From Mycobacterium kyorinense (GTDB taxonomy: Bacteria > Actinomycetota > Actinomycetes > Mycobacteriales > Mycobacteriaceae), in NCBI RefSeq assembly GCF_002101735.1, contig NZ_LQPE01000076.1, positions 1 to 64,000 on the forward strand: a stretch of 64,000 nucleotides of DNA. Reading direction: 5' to 3'. The position numbers and the translations under genes are program-made. Positions 54,291 to 62,451 of the stretch are shown piece by piece. How positions within the stretch are numbered: the first letter of the stretch is position 1; every line of letters begins with the position of its first letter. The notes beneath the pieces are model-generated. The model had not been told where the DNA came from. It saw only the letters and a list, made by a program, of their open reading frames with translations, and searched no databases.

Positions 54291-55564
54291 GTGCCCAACG
54301 GCTCACCGCCGACCAGCGCAATTCATTCATCGCGGCGTTGCTGGGATGGACGATGGATGCGTTCGACTACTTCCTGGTGGTGCTGGTCTACGCCGACATC
54401 GCAAAAACGTTCCACCACACCAAGACTGAAGTCGCGTTTCTGACGACGGCCACCCTCGTCATGCGCCCGGTGGGTGCGCTGCTGTTCGGGCTGTGGGCGG
54501 ACCGGGTGGGACGGCGGCTGCCGCTGATGGTCGACGTCACGTTCTATTCCGTCGTCGGCTTTTTGTGTGCGTTCGCACCCAATTTCACCGTGTTGGTGAT
54601 CCTTCGGCTGCTGTACGGCATTGGGATGGGCGGCGAATGGGGGCTTGGGGCCGCGCTGGCGATGGAGAAGGTTCCGGTGCAGCGCCGCGGCTTCTTTTCC
54701 GGTCTGCTGCAAGAGGGTTACGCCTTCGGCTATCTGCTGGCGACGGTGGCGTCGCTGGTGGTGATGAACTGGCTGGGGCTGTCGTGGCGCTGGCTGTTCG
54801 GGCTGTCCATCATCCCTGCTCTGGTCAGCCTGATCATCCGCTACCGGGTCAAGGAATCTGAGGTGTGGGAAGTAACGCAGGACCGAATGCGGTTGACCCG
54901 TACCAGGATTCGCGACGTCCTGGCCGACGCCAAGATCGTCCGCCGGTTCGTCTATCTGGTGCTGTTGATGACGGCGTTCAACTGGATGAGCCACGGCACC
55001 CAGGATGTCTATCCGACGTTCCTGTCGACCGGCGCAGGCCTGTCCCCCGCGACGACCAAGTCGATCGTGGTGATCTACAACGTCGGCGCCATCGTCGGCG
55101 GCCTGACCTTCGGCACACTGTCCCAACGGTTGGGCCGGCGCTACACGGTGGTGTTCTGCGCGGTGCTGGGGCTGCCGATTGTGCCGTTGTTCGCGTACTC
55201 GCGAACCGCGGCCATGCTGTGCCTCGGCGCATTCCTGATGCAGGTCGTCGTGCAGGGCGCCTGGGGTGTCATCCCGGCGCACCTGACGGAGATGTCGCCG
55301 GACGCGATCCGCGGCTTCTACCCCGGCGTCACCTACCAGCTGGGTAACCTGCTGGCCGCCTTCAACCTGCCGATCCAGGAACGGCTGGCCGATTCCCATG
55401 GCTACCCGTTTGCCTTGGCGGCGACGATTGTGCCGGTACTGATCGCGGTTGCGCTGCTGACGATGGTCGGCAGGGACGCCACCGGCATCCGGTTCGGTAC
55501 TGAGCAGACCTTCGCAGAGCCCGTCGCCCGCACCGGCGACGATTCTGTCGGTGAACTGGCCTAA
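54287..55564 (+). CDS. nanT: MFS transporter, NanT-like
   Basis: 425 residues from the GTG at 54287 ([31 protein letters not shown]). Twelve-span major facilitator of the sugar/sialate-type proton symporter group: [22 protein letters not shown] is the 2-3 loop motif, [16 protein letters not shown] and [13 protein letters not shown] follow in spans 4-5, and LGRRYTVVF is the equivalent loop in the second half. Matches M. tuberculosis Rv1902c (NanT, 422 residues) by length and neighbourhood. Sialic acid transport has not been shown for mycobacteria, so the true substrate is open. Confidence 0.85.
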   Translation: MSAQRLTADQRNSFIAALLGWTMDAFDYFLVVLVYADIAKTFHHTKTEVAFLTTATLVMRPVGALLFGLWADRVGRRLPLMVDVTFYSVVGFLCAFAPNFTVLVILRLLYGIGMGGEWGLGAALAMEKVPVQRRGFFSGLLQEGYAFGYLLATVASLVVMNWLGLSWRWLFGLSIIPALVSLIIRYRVKESEVWEVTQDRMRLTRTRIRDVLADAKIVRRFVYLVLLMTAFNWMSHGTQDVYPTFLSTGAGLSPATTKSIVVIYNVGAIVGGLTFGTLSQRLGRRYTVVFCAVLGLPIVPLFAYSRTAAMLCLGAFLMQVVVQGAWGVIPAHLTEMSPDAIRGFYPGVTYQLGNLLAAFNLPIQERLADSHGYPFALAATIVPVLIAVALLTMVGRDATGIRFGTEQTFAEPVARTGDDSVGELA

Positions 55565-55573
55565 CCTGAGGCC

Positions 55574-56731
55574 GTGGTGCAGGGTCCGCGAACTCGCTAC
55601 GCCAACTGCGGCGAGATCGACATCGCCTATCAGGTGTTCGGCGACGGCCCGACCGACCTGCTGGTGGTTCCGGGGCCGTCCATCCCGATCGACACCATCG
55701 ACAGCGAGCCGTCGATGTACCGCTTCCACCGGCGCCTGGCGGCGTTCGGCCGGGTGATCCGCTTCGACTTCCGCGGAATGGGCCTGTCGTCGCGCATCCC
55801 GTCGCGCGACATGCTGGGCCCGCAGTTCTGGGCCGAGGATGCGATCGCGGTGATGGACGCGGCCGGGTGCGAGCAGGCGGCGATCTTCGCGCCGAGTTTC
55901 AACGCGATGGTCGGTATCGTCCTCGCCGCCGATTACCCGGAGCGAGTACGCAGTCTGGTGATCGTCAACGGCGCAGCGCGCGCGCTTCAGGCACCCGACT
56001 ATCCGGTCGGCGCGCAGCTGGGTGCCGCTAGTCAGTTCATGACAGTGGGCATCGAGCCCGACGCCGTCGAGCAAGGCTTCGACGTCCTGGGCATCGTCGC
56101 GCCGAGTGTGGCCCGCGACGGCGCCTTTCGCGCCTGGTGGGATCTTGCCGGCAACCGTGCCGCGTCGCCGAGCATGGCCCGCGCCGCGACCAAGGTGGTG
56201 CTCGACTCCGACGTCCGCGACAGGCTCGCGTGCATCGCCGCGCCGACGCTGATCCTGCACCGCAGAGACGTCGACTTCATTCCGATCGGCCACGGCCGCT
56301 ACCTCGCCGAGCACATCGCGGGATCACGCTTTGTCGAGCTGCCCGGTGCCGATTCCCTGTACTGGGTGGGCGAGACGGCGCCGATGCTCGACGAGATCGA
56401 GGAGTTCATCACCGGCGTGCGAAGTGGCTTCGACACCGAACGTGTGCTTCTCACAATCGTTTTCACCGACATCGTCGGCTCAACCGAACACGCCGCGGCG
56501 CTCGGCGACGGTCGGTGGCGCGATCTGCTCGACAACCACGACGCCATCATCCGCCATGAGCTGGAGCGGTTCGGCGGCCGAGAAGTGAACACCGCGGGCG
56601 ACGGGTTCGTCGCGACGTTCACCAGCCCGAGCGCAGGGATCGCTTGTGCGGACGCGATTGTCGACGCCGTACGCTCAGTCCGGTGGTGGCGCATCATTCT
56701 CGTAGTCCCAGCCTTCCAAGTACCGTGCTGA
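55574..56731 (+). CDS. lipJ: LipJ-like hydrolase-adenylate cyclase, truncated in the cyclase domain
   Basis: 385 residues from the GTG at 55574, against 462 in M. tuberculosis Rv1900c. The N-terminal alpha/beta hydrolase (1-285) is complete, with APSFN carrying the Ser at 108. A class III cyclase domain starts at about 292: [12 protein letters not shown] with metal Asp299 and [12 protein letters not shown] with Asp343. Similarity ends at about residue 366 (IVDAV); the remaining 19 residues are antisense of the next gene. About 80-90 residues are missing, including the segment with the purine-specifying and Asn/Arg transition-state residues, so cyclase activity should be lost. The cut at about 56670 marks the island edge. 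Confidence 0.85.
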   Translation: MVQGPRTRYANCGEIDIAYQVFGDGPTDLLVVPGPSIPIDTIDSEPSMYRFHRRLAAFGRVIRFDFRGMGLSSRIPSRDMLGPQFWAEDAIAVMDAAGCEQAAIFAPSFNAMVGIVLAADYPERVRSLVIVNGAARALQAPDYPVGAQLGAASQFMTVGIEPDAVEQGFDVLGIVAPSVARDGAFRAWWDLAGNRAASPSMARAATKVVLDSDVRDRLACIAAPTLILHRRDVDFIPIGHGRYLAEHIAGSRFVELPGADSLYWVGETAPMLDEIEEFITGVRSGFDTERVLLTIVFTDIVGSTEHAAALGDGRWRDLLDNHDAIIRHELERFGGREVNTAGDGFVATFTSPSAGIACADAIVDAVRSVRWWRIILVVPAFQVPC

Positions 56732-57079
56732 CTCGGCATCATCATCGTCGGTCCTGATTGACAGCCACCCGGCAGTACTGCTGCAGCGGCGAATGAAGTC
56801 GTCGAGGTCGCGTATCTCTTCTGGGCTGGCGTCTTGCAGTAGGTTTTTCGCGTCGGTGGCCTTAGATGCGGCCTCTTGCAGTAACTCTCGCGCCGTTACA
56901 AGGTCGGTGTCGTTCAGCGACTGCAAGGCTTGATTGCGCAGGGCATTGGCGAGGTCGGCTTCCTGCTTCGCCCGCCACCGTTGGATGGCAAGCCATGCCT
57001 CGTGAGCCAGTTCCTCCTCGGTCTTGTCCTCTGCGGGGATCATGAAGATCAATTCGCGCTTGCCTTGGTTCCGAGGCAT
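56675..57079 (-). CDS. Hypothetical protein, helical and acidic
   Basis: 134 residues from the ATG at 57079 with GGGAG upstream; the frame is open to 57223. [19 protein letters not shown] opens a mostly helical protein ([54 protein letters not shown]) with an acidic C-terminus ([26 protein letters not shown]). No family recognised. Its 3' end marks the island border and overlaps the foreign tail of lipJ on the other strand. Confidence 0.55.
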   Translation of the reverse strand: MPRNQGKRELIFMIPAEDKTEEELAHEAWLAIQRWRAKQEADLANALRNQALQSLNDTDLVTARELLQEAASKATDAKNLLQDASPEEIRDLDDFIRRCSSTAGWLSIRTDDDDAESARYLEGWDYENDAPPPD

Positions 57080-57228
57080 TGCAGTACTCCCGAAAGATCG
57101 GGCCTCCACAATGGAGGCGCTCTTGCCGGACACCGGTTGGTGCCAGGCCGCTTCGTCATCCGAGCCACCCACGAGCGTGGGGTTGGCGCGCCATCCAGTC
57201 GGAGCTTGGCGACGGCATCTCATGAAGC

Positions 57229-57354
57229 AGAGTCCAATCTACTCGCGATCCGCTGGCAGTCACGTTCGGCAGATATGAATTGCTGGACACTCAGGGCTAC
57301 GTGGTTGCTGAGGGCACATTGCGCGATGTCCACCTGGCACTGCTGCGGCGCTGA
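57229..57354 (+). pseudogene. 3' remnant of an unknown gene
   Basis: A short frame without a start codon encodes about 41 residues ending in RYELLDTQGYVVAEGTLRD and LALLRR before a TGA. The composition looks protein-like and no stop interrupts it, while its 5' part is absent. It may be the tail of a lost gene. Confidence 0.25.
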
Positions 57355-57422
57355 TTAGCTGACCATGCTGTCCGGCGTGTCACAGGCCCGTGAGCGTCGG
57401 GTGGAGGACCTACGGTTGACCC

Positions 57423-57602
57423 ATGCCAATGAAGCTGATCCCGCCGCACCCTACCGGTGAGATGTGCCCAGAGTGCGACAAGCCTATGGAGCAGTCCGGT
57501 TATTACTTCACCATGTTGTACCGTGGCCGGGTAAAAAAGAGCGCGCCCACCTGGTACGCGCCGCAGTGCTCCGACGCCGGGTGTAAGACCCACACAGTCT
57601 GA
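57423..57602 (+). CDS. Small zinc-ribbon-like protein (59 residues)
   Basis: Short gene starting MPMKLIPPHPTGEMCPECDK. Four Cys in two pairs, C15-x2-C18 and C49-x4-C54 (PQCSDAGCKTH), with aromatic residues between (GYYFTMLY, WYAP), fit a single zinc ribbon. Function unknown; such proteins often bind nucleic acid or a partner protein. GGAGG lies 14 bases or so before the ATG, a little far. The gene stands alone on the plus strand of the island. No homologue recognised. Confidence 0.5.
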   Translation: MPMKLIPPHPTGEMCPECDKPMEQSGYYFTMLYRGRVKKSAPTWYAPQCSDAGCKTHTV

Positions 57603-57793
57603 CGCCTGAGCAAACTGGTGCCCACCCTTTGGAGTCATGCCCGCAGTCGGCGAGTTGGTTCGGTGCACCAATAGCCGGTGGATCATCTGGCCACCCACCC
57701 CCGCGCCGGGAAGCCGGTGAATCGTTGGGCCAGGCGCACGACTCGGCGGTGCAATAAGCGCTAGCTCCCACCCTGGGGCAGCGATGGCCGGTC

Positions 57794-58348
57794 TCAGTAC
57801 TCGGGATTCACTGTGGATGGGCAGTAGCTCGCACGTGCAGCGCCTTGAAAATTCACCGCATCGTCGCCATACCAAATCGTCGTTGTCTCAACGTATTTAT
57901 CCACTGAGGCCTCATGGTCCTCTCCCCATTCAAAGTGATGCGTGTTCATGTAGTCGCACACCGCGTGAGCGTGGACTATCGGGTACTCAGGGTTGGAATA
58001 GGGGTAGTTGACACCTCTATGGCGCAGCGTGTCCAGGAATTGCCGGTCAGTGTCGGACAATACAGGCGTTGTTGTCGGCGCTGGCGTCGGTGGCGGCGCA
58101 GGGGTAGCGGTGACGGTGACTGGCGGCGGCGGTGGTGGTGCCGCCTTGGGTACAGCCGACGATGCCGGAGTAGATGCCGGTGGCCGCGAGTCGTTCTCGT
58201 GGTAGAGGGTTATCGAAAACCACGTAACCACAGCAACAATCAGACATAGCAGGGTGACCAGTACCGCCGATGTCACCGGCCCACGCCAGCGGCGATCGTG
58301 CGTCGGTGTTTCTTCGGTGTCCAGCGACCATGCCAAATCCGCTGGCAC
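57794..58348 (-). CDS. DUF732 membrane protein with unclear start
   Basis: 184 residues from a GTG at 58348, with one membrane span (about 26-48, AVLVTLLCLIVAVVTWFSI), a Pro/Thr-rich linker, and a C-terminal DUF732 domain (DRQFLDTLRHRGVNYPYSN ... HAVCDYMNTHH ... RASYCP). The coding pattern continues in frame upstream of the GTG for about 30 codons (an acidic Pro/Thr/Glu-rich stretch like that before the span in relatives) until the TGA of the gene behind, but with no usual start codon. The true start may have been lost, or the gene is read by reinitiation. Confidence 0.65.
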   Translation of the reverse strand: MPADLAWSLDTEETPTHDRRWRGPVTSAVLVTLLCLIVAVVTWFSITLYHENDSRPPASTPASSAVPKAAPPPPPPVTVTATPAPPPTPAPTTTPVLSDTDRQFLDTLRHRGVNYPYSNPEYPIVHAHAVCDYMNTHHFEWGEDHEASVDKYVETTTIWYGDDAVNFQGAARASYCPSTVNPEY

Positions 58349-58438
58349 CGTTGGCTTGCCGCTAGGCGTGATAGCGGTGTCGGCTGCCTCGGTGGCGGGT
58401 TCGGCAGGTTCGGTCGGTTCGCTCGTCTCAGTACGGCC

Positions 58439-58726
58439 TCAGCAGCCGAGGCCGGCCATCGCCGCGCCGACAATCTCCCCTGCCGCAAAGGGTGATACAT
58501 CCAAATCAGACTGGACCATGTCGATGGCCTCTTCTTCGCTGGCGCCTTGCTCATCAATGGCGTTGCATACCTTGTAACCTTCGTTGAGCAGCACTTTCGG
58601 CCCATACTTCTGGTAGAAGTAAGTGTCCGAAAGCACATCAAGAAACGCATCATCGTCGGCGCGCGCTTGGGGCGTAGCCGCGACGAGAGTTATCGCCGCT
58701 ATCGCGGCAGCTATCCAGATCTTCAC
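58439..58726 (-). CDS. Secreted DUF732 protein
   Basis: 95 residues from a GTG at 58726, with AAGGG upstream; the frame to 58960 lacks any signal. VKIWIAAAIAAITLVAATPQARA is a signal peptide. The mature domain DDDAFLDVLSDTYFYQKYGPKVLLNEGYKVCNAIDEQG ... AGEIVGAAMAGLGC is a DUF732 fold with two Cys likely in a disulfide. DUF732 proteins are abundant, exported and of unknown function in mycobacteria. It is followed in the same frame by the membrane DUF732 gene. Confidence 0.75.
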   Translation of the reverse strand: MKIWIAAAIAAITLVAATPQARADDDAFLDVLSDTYFYQKYGPKVLLNEGYKVCNAIDEQGASEEEAIDMVQSDLDVSPFAAGEIVGAAMAGLGC

Positions 58727-58874
58727 CTTCGCAGCCCTTAAGGTGTCCCAGTAGCCAGCCGGGTGACGGGAGCGTAGCTCACCTACGCCCTTGATCACTG
58801 GGGATTCGGTGAAATTCCGACAGGGTGAGTTACCGTGAGGACCGTTCGCACCGTTGGAACCGAAGGAGACGGAG

Positions 58875-59057
58875 ATGGCGGGCAAGTTTGAATTGTTCAA
58901 AGACAAGCGCGGCGAGTTCCGCTTCCACCTCAAGGCGCCCAATGGGGAGGTCATCGCCACCAGTGAGGGCTACAAGTCGAAGGCCAGCGCGGAGAACGGC
59001 ATCAAATCGGTACAGACCAATGCGCCTGGTGCCACGGTGGTGGATGCCGAAGCGTAA
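58875..59057 (+). CDS. DUF1508 (YegP-like) protein
   Basis: 60 residues from the ATG at 58875 with AAGGAG upstream. MAGKFELFKDKRGEFRFHLKAPNGEVIATSEGYKSKASAENGIKSV is the DUF1508/YegP fold: a single repeat with the GE(F/Y)RF-LKA-NG-VI-TSEGY pattern. Known family members are small, often stress-related, with no defined activity. Single gene. Divergent from the DUF732 gene, 148 bases away. Confidence 0.85.
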   Translation: MAGKFELFKDKRGEFRFHLKAPNGEVIATSEGYKSKASAENGIKSVQTNAPGATVVDAEA

Positions 59058-59170
59058 CGGTGCAGTCCCAGCCCGCATGTCACCCTTTGAACGGCGGGAA
59101 TCACGCACCAAAGAATGCGATAGCGTGCGGCGTGCAGCAGCGCCGTCCTTCGGTGATGAATCCGGCGGCA

Positions 59171-59786
59171 CTACTTGATGCGCTCGGTGATCGTTTGCAG
59201 CACAGAACCGGCGATACGGTCTCGTTGCGAAAACTCCGACACGCTGACTTCAACCAGCACAGATGATTTCACCCGGTACATCGAAGCGAACTGCTCACTA
59301 TCCAGAGCTACCGTTGAAGGGTCGGGCCTGTTCACGGTGAAGGCGTAGTTTTCGTCGTGGAGTCCAGAACATGCTGTCAGCGACGGAACCAGTCGATCAA
59401 ACGCGCTGCGCGCCGCTGCGTCGTCTGTGTAGACGCCGACAGCTTGATCGACCCCGTTTAGCACCGGAGCCTGACCCGGTTGGTTGGCTTGCCCGTTGTA
59501 GGTCACCGAACGAAACTGCGTCCAGCCGCCGCCAAACGTGGCTTGTTGGTCGAACACTGCCCGACACGGCGGCGGTGCGTCAGCATCAGAGTGGCCCGGC
59601 TGGTGCAAATCCAACGCAGGCTCCGGTGCCAGTCCGTCGAAATCAGCGATGCGGCGCACATCGTCGACGCTGACAATCAAGGCATCGGCATTAATATGCG
59701 ATGGCCCGTTGCTGGTTTTGTGGGCGCACGCCGACACCGCAACACAACACCAGATGACGGCCAACGTCCTAGTTAGTATGCGCAAT
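59171..59786 (-). CDS. Lipoprotein with PknH-like extracellular sensor domain
   Basis: 204 residues from a TTG at 59786, chosen because GGGAGGGG lies 9 bases before it and the signal peptide begins there (TRTLAVIWCCVAVSACAH, lipobox SAC). The mature part matches the PknH C-terminal sensor fold: INADALIVSVDDVRRIADFDGL, PCRAVFDQQATFGGGWTQFRSVTYNG, AVGVYTDDAAARSAFDRLVPSLTACSGLH. Stand-alone copies of this domain are common mycobacterial lipoproteins that probably bind a ligand outside the cell. Follows the ESX-like pair on the same strand. Confidence 0.75.
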
Positions 59787-59807
59787 TGCGGTGCGTCCCC
59801 TCCCTTT

Positions 59808-60653
59808 TCAGCGTCCTGGCCCCGGAACGATCTCCCAACCGTGGTCAGGGTCGTAGACAATTTTGTAGCCGCACTCCAGCGCACTATTGATAATCCCGGC
59901 CAGCTTCGCGTTGATACGGGCCGACTCCCGGTCAAACTCCAACCGTCGCGGATCGGTAAGCGGCAGTTTCTCAATCTCTTTGAGCTTCGCCTTTTGGTCC
60001 TCAATCTCTTTGTTGACTTCCGCCAGTTCCTTGGTGAGCTTCGGAATCTCCTCCTGTGGATCGCATTTCGGCAGCGGAGGCGTCGGAGTCGTGGTCGTTG
60101 TTGTCGGAGTCAACGGTGCAAACCTAACCCCCCGCAACGCAGCTGAAATCGGCGGCAAGCGCTTGGCGATGTCTTGGTCGATCCGCATTAGGGAGGCGGC
60201 TTGAGCGTGGGTCTCGGCGGCGAACTCACGAGCCAAGGCACGGCGGGCCTGGGCCTGATCCCACGACGTGTACTTCACCGTGTCGGTGAACGAAAGGTTT
60301 TCTCCCACAACATATCCGGTTGCCTTAGCCTCGTTGACCGCCCGCAGTAAAGCGGCTTTGGCGAAGCCCTCATTCTCACCACCAATACGCAGGATTTTCG
60401 CCGTGTCACGTAATGCGCTGCCCCCGCCGCGAGCCTTTGCCAAGTCGGTTTCCATGCGCTGCATCGCTTGGTCGTGAGCCTGACCCTCCCAGTCGGCCTC
60501 GCGAACTTGCTTATGGGCTTCGGTGAAACTGTTTTCCCACCGGTCGGCTTCGGCGTCGCACCAATCTGCAATCGCGTTGAAGTGATCGGTGGGCCATGCC
60601 CGCAACTCCGAGAGGCTGGGCAGTGCCGAATCACCGGCGACGGTCGCGCCCAC
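59808..60653 (-). CDS. ESX-like helical secreted protein with coiled-coil C-terminus
   Basis: 281 residues from a GTG directly after the stop of the previous gene. The N-terminus LSELRAWPTDHFNAIADWCDAEADRWENSFTEAHKQVREADWEGQAHDQAMQRMETDLA is of the WXG/ESX-substrate kind, long helices with W-E-G at the turn. A Thr/Pro linker (LTPTTTTTTPTPPLP) joins a coiled coil (IPKLTKELAEVNKEIEDQKAKLKEIEKL) and a short end domain. It may be a type VII secreted effector lacking an obvious toxin fold. Function unknown. Partner is the small protein encoded just upstream. Confidence 0.6.
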   Translation of the reverse strand: MGATVAGDSALPSLSELRAWPTDHFNAIADWCDAEADRWENSFTEAHKQVREADWEGQAHDQAMQRMETDLAKARGGGSALRDTAKILRIGGENEGFAKAALLRAVNEAKATGYVVGENLSFTDTVKYTSWDQAQARRALAREFAAETHAQAASLMRIDQDIAKRLPPISAALRGVRFAPLTPTTTTTTPTPPLPKCDPQEEIPKLTKELAEVNKEIEDQKAKLKEIEKLPLTDPRRLEFDRESARINAKLAGIINSALECGYKIVYDPDHGWEIVPGPGR

Positions 60654-60938
60654 CTACACCACCTGACCACCAAGCTTGGCTGCGCCGTCAGCATCGGCAT
60701 TCGCATACGCAGTACCGGCAGAAGCGACTTCCACCGATGTGTCCTTTATCCGGTTGGCTACGGCTGCCCGTGCCGCCTCGGCATCGGTCAACAGTGCCCC
60801 TATTGCCGCCGTGCTGGGCTGACACGGCAATCCTGAGTCTGCCGAGGGTAAATCGGTAGCGTTCAGCTTGGCTGCCAACTCCGCGCACCCGGTGGCCCGT
60901 GACCGCATGTCGTCGGTGCTCACTCGCAGCGGTTGCAT
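60654..60938 (-). CDS. Small ESX-like partner protein
   Basis: 94 residues from the ATG at 60938; the longer frame to 61184 is antisense to the plus-strand gene. MQPLRVSTDDMRSRATGCAELAAKLNATDLPS resembles EspC/DUF2563-like type VII partners: a helix, a short Pro-rich turn with a Cys, and a second helix (IGALLTDAEAARAAVANRI). Its stop directly abuts the GTG of the larger protein, so they are translated together, as ESX pairs are. No C-terminal YxxxD motif is visible. Confidence 0.55.
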   Translation of the reverse strand: MQPLRVSTDDMRSRATGCAELAAKLNATDLPSADSGLPCQPSTAAIGALLTDAEAARAAVANRIKDTSVEVASAGTAYANADADGAAKLGGQVV

Positions 60939-61011
60939 GAGCGGGAGTCTACCGGGATCGGGTGGGGCTGAACTGCGGAAACTATCCGCAGTGACGCTTA
61001 GCCTTACAGCC

Positions 61012-61254
61012 ATGACAGAACCCGATGTCCGACATGGCACGATCCTGGTGCCCCATGGAACGCCCCACAACGAAGTGAGGCGGCGGGCACTGGCGAACGC
61101 TGAGGCCGAAGCCAACCTAGGGGAGGGTGAGAGTGTCGAGGCCTTGCAGTTAGGTCCAGGCGTCGCGACCGACCTCAGCAGCACGACGGTGAAGTACGAC
61201 TTCAGCTATCAGATACTGCGGCCTGGTGGCACGGTGGCGGGCCGGTGGCGCTGA
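61012..61254 (+). CDS. Small hypothetical protein
   Basis: 80 residues from the ATG at 61012 (MTEPDVRHGTILVPHGTPHNEVRRRALANAEAEANLGEGE), then KYDFSYQILRPGGTVAGRWR. No family recognised. Acidic-to-neutral and apparently folded, with no signal peptide. It is divergent from the ESX-like pair (73 bases apart), and its 3' part lies opposite the foreign tail of the HNH gene. Confidence 0.5.
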   Translation: MTEPDVRHGTILVPHGTPHNEVRRRALANAEAEANLGEGESVEALQLGPGVATDLSSTTVKYDFSYQILRPGGTVAGRWR

Positions 61255-62418
61255 CCAGCTCTGACCAGCCCAGACTCTGAAGTGTTCTCTAGCCAATCGT
61301 TGATGGTAACGACACAGCAGCTTGAGATTCGACGGATGCGTGGGCCCAAGCGGAAATGGGACCGTATGGTCAATGTCGCAGCATTCGGCTGGCAGATCGC
61401 AACCGGGGAAGCGACAGGTCAAATCCCGCAGCCGTACGAACTCGGCCAAAGCCGCCGACGGGCGATAACCCGGCTCCGGATCTGCGGAAGGCTTCACGAC
61501 CGGCTTGAGTTTGGCGGTAGCGGCCAAGTTGCGCAGCACCGGTGCGGGAACTGGTCCAAACCCCGGCAGAAAGCCCGGCGCCTGCGACTCACCTTTTACG
61601 GAGGACTGATCGGCGAACACATGGATCATCACGTCCGCGCCCGGGTTCCGCGCTGCCGCAGCACAATCCACTGACCCACATTCGCACCGCATGACGTCGA
61701 GTCCGGCGGCCAGGGCACCCAGCGCATCGGCACGTCGCTGCGCCTTGGTGCGCGGGTCATTCGGGCACACTGTGGAGGCCAGTGCATCCAGCTTGTGATC
61801 CAACGCGGCGCCGTCGTGAGCCTGAACCTGGGCCCAGATTCCGGCCAACCCCGTTTGGACGGGCCCGATTTCGACATAACGATCCTGGTTGCGCTCCCCA
61901 GGCACCCGCTGCGCGGCCGGATCAAATCGGGCGACCCACATGTCGATGCGCTCGAACAGCTTGGGCTCCGACAGGCGCATCCACCTGTGTCCATGACGGG
62001 CGATCGCAGCATCGATCTTGGCGATCAACACTGGATCCTCAACCAACTCAGTGCGGCAGACCACTGCCGCCATCACCCGAAAATCGATAGCACCCCGCCG
62101 CGAAAGCCTCAGCCACCAGAGGCAGCCGCTCACGCAACACAATCGCGTACCGCAGCCGCCCACGGGCACGGCACGGCTGATCCCCAACGCCGCGGCCACT
62201 TCGGCCACCACGTTCTCATGCCCGTCGATGGCCCAGTTTTGCCGGTCGACATCGTCCTCAGGCGCCCGCCGCGCGTACAACTCACCGATCGCAGCCAACT
62301 CCCGCCCACACATCGCGTTCTGCGCCCGCGCCGCCGACGTGATCGCATCAATCACAGCGGCGTCATCCGCATCGGCAAAACAGCCTGTGACCTGAAGCGA
62401 TGGGCCTATATCGAACAT
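61150..62418 (-). pseudogene. 13E12-type HNH endonuclease (DUF222), degenerate
   Basis: From the ATG at 62418 (MFDIGPSLQV); a GTG at 62442 is an alternative. DUF222 is seen up to GISRA, then 26 codons run in the wrong frame: a C is missing near 62170 and an extra T lies at 62092, and between them the next frame reads RLRYAIVLRERLPLVAEAF, the family sequence. The normal frame resumes at AIDFRVMAAV. The HNH motif is present (LTCRFPGCDLPAECCDIDHTVPF ... NLKLLCRYHQ). Shortly after, near 61290, similarity ends and the frame enters antisense of the small plus-strand gene, losing perhaps 60-100 residues. 13E12 copies are mobile, repeated genes in mycobacteria and integration sites of phiRv prophages. 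Confidence 0.75.
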
Positions 62419-62451
62419 AGTTTTGATACTACAGGGCTCCACCGACAGGGG

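Larger units (their letters stand above)
56672..62450. mobile_element. Genomic island between truncated lipJ and cinA
   Basis: The left edge is where lipJ stops matching its family; the right edge is just outside the cinA stop. In M. tuberculosis lipJ and cinA are neighbours. The island holds small genes of accessory character: DUF732 proteins, an ESX-like pair, a PknH-sensor-like lipoprotein, a DUF1508 protein, remnants, and a decayed 13E12-type HNH gene at its right end. I see no integrase or attachment-site repeat, so the mechanism of entry is unknown; 13E12 elements are known integration and recombination sites in mycobacteria. Confidence 0.6.

Noticed and set aside
54323..56314. A 663-codon open frame on the minus strand
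   Set aside because: Complement of nanT and lipJ, which have clear family motifs; this frame is Gln/His/Arg-rich and has none.
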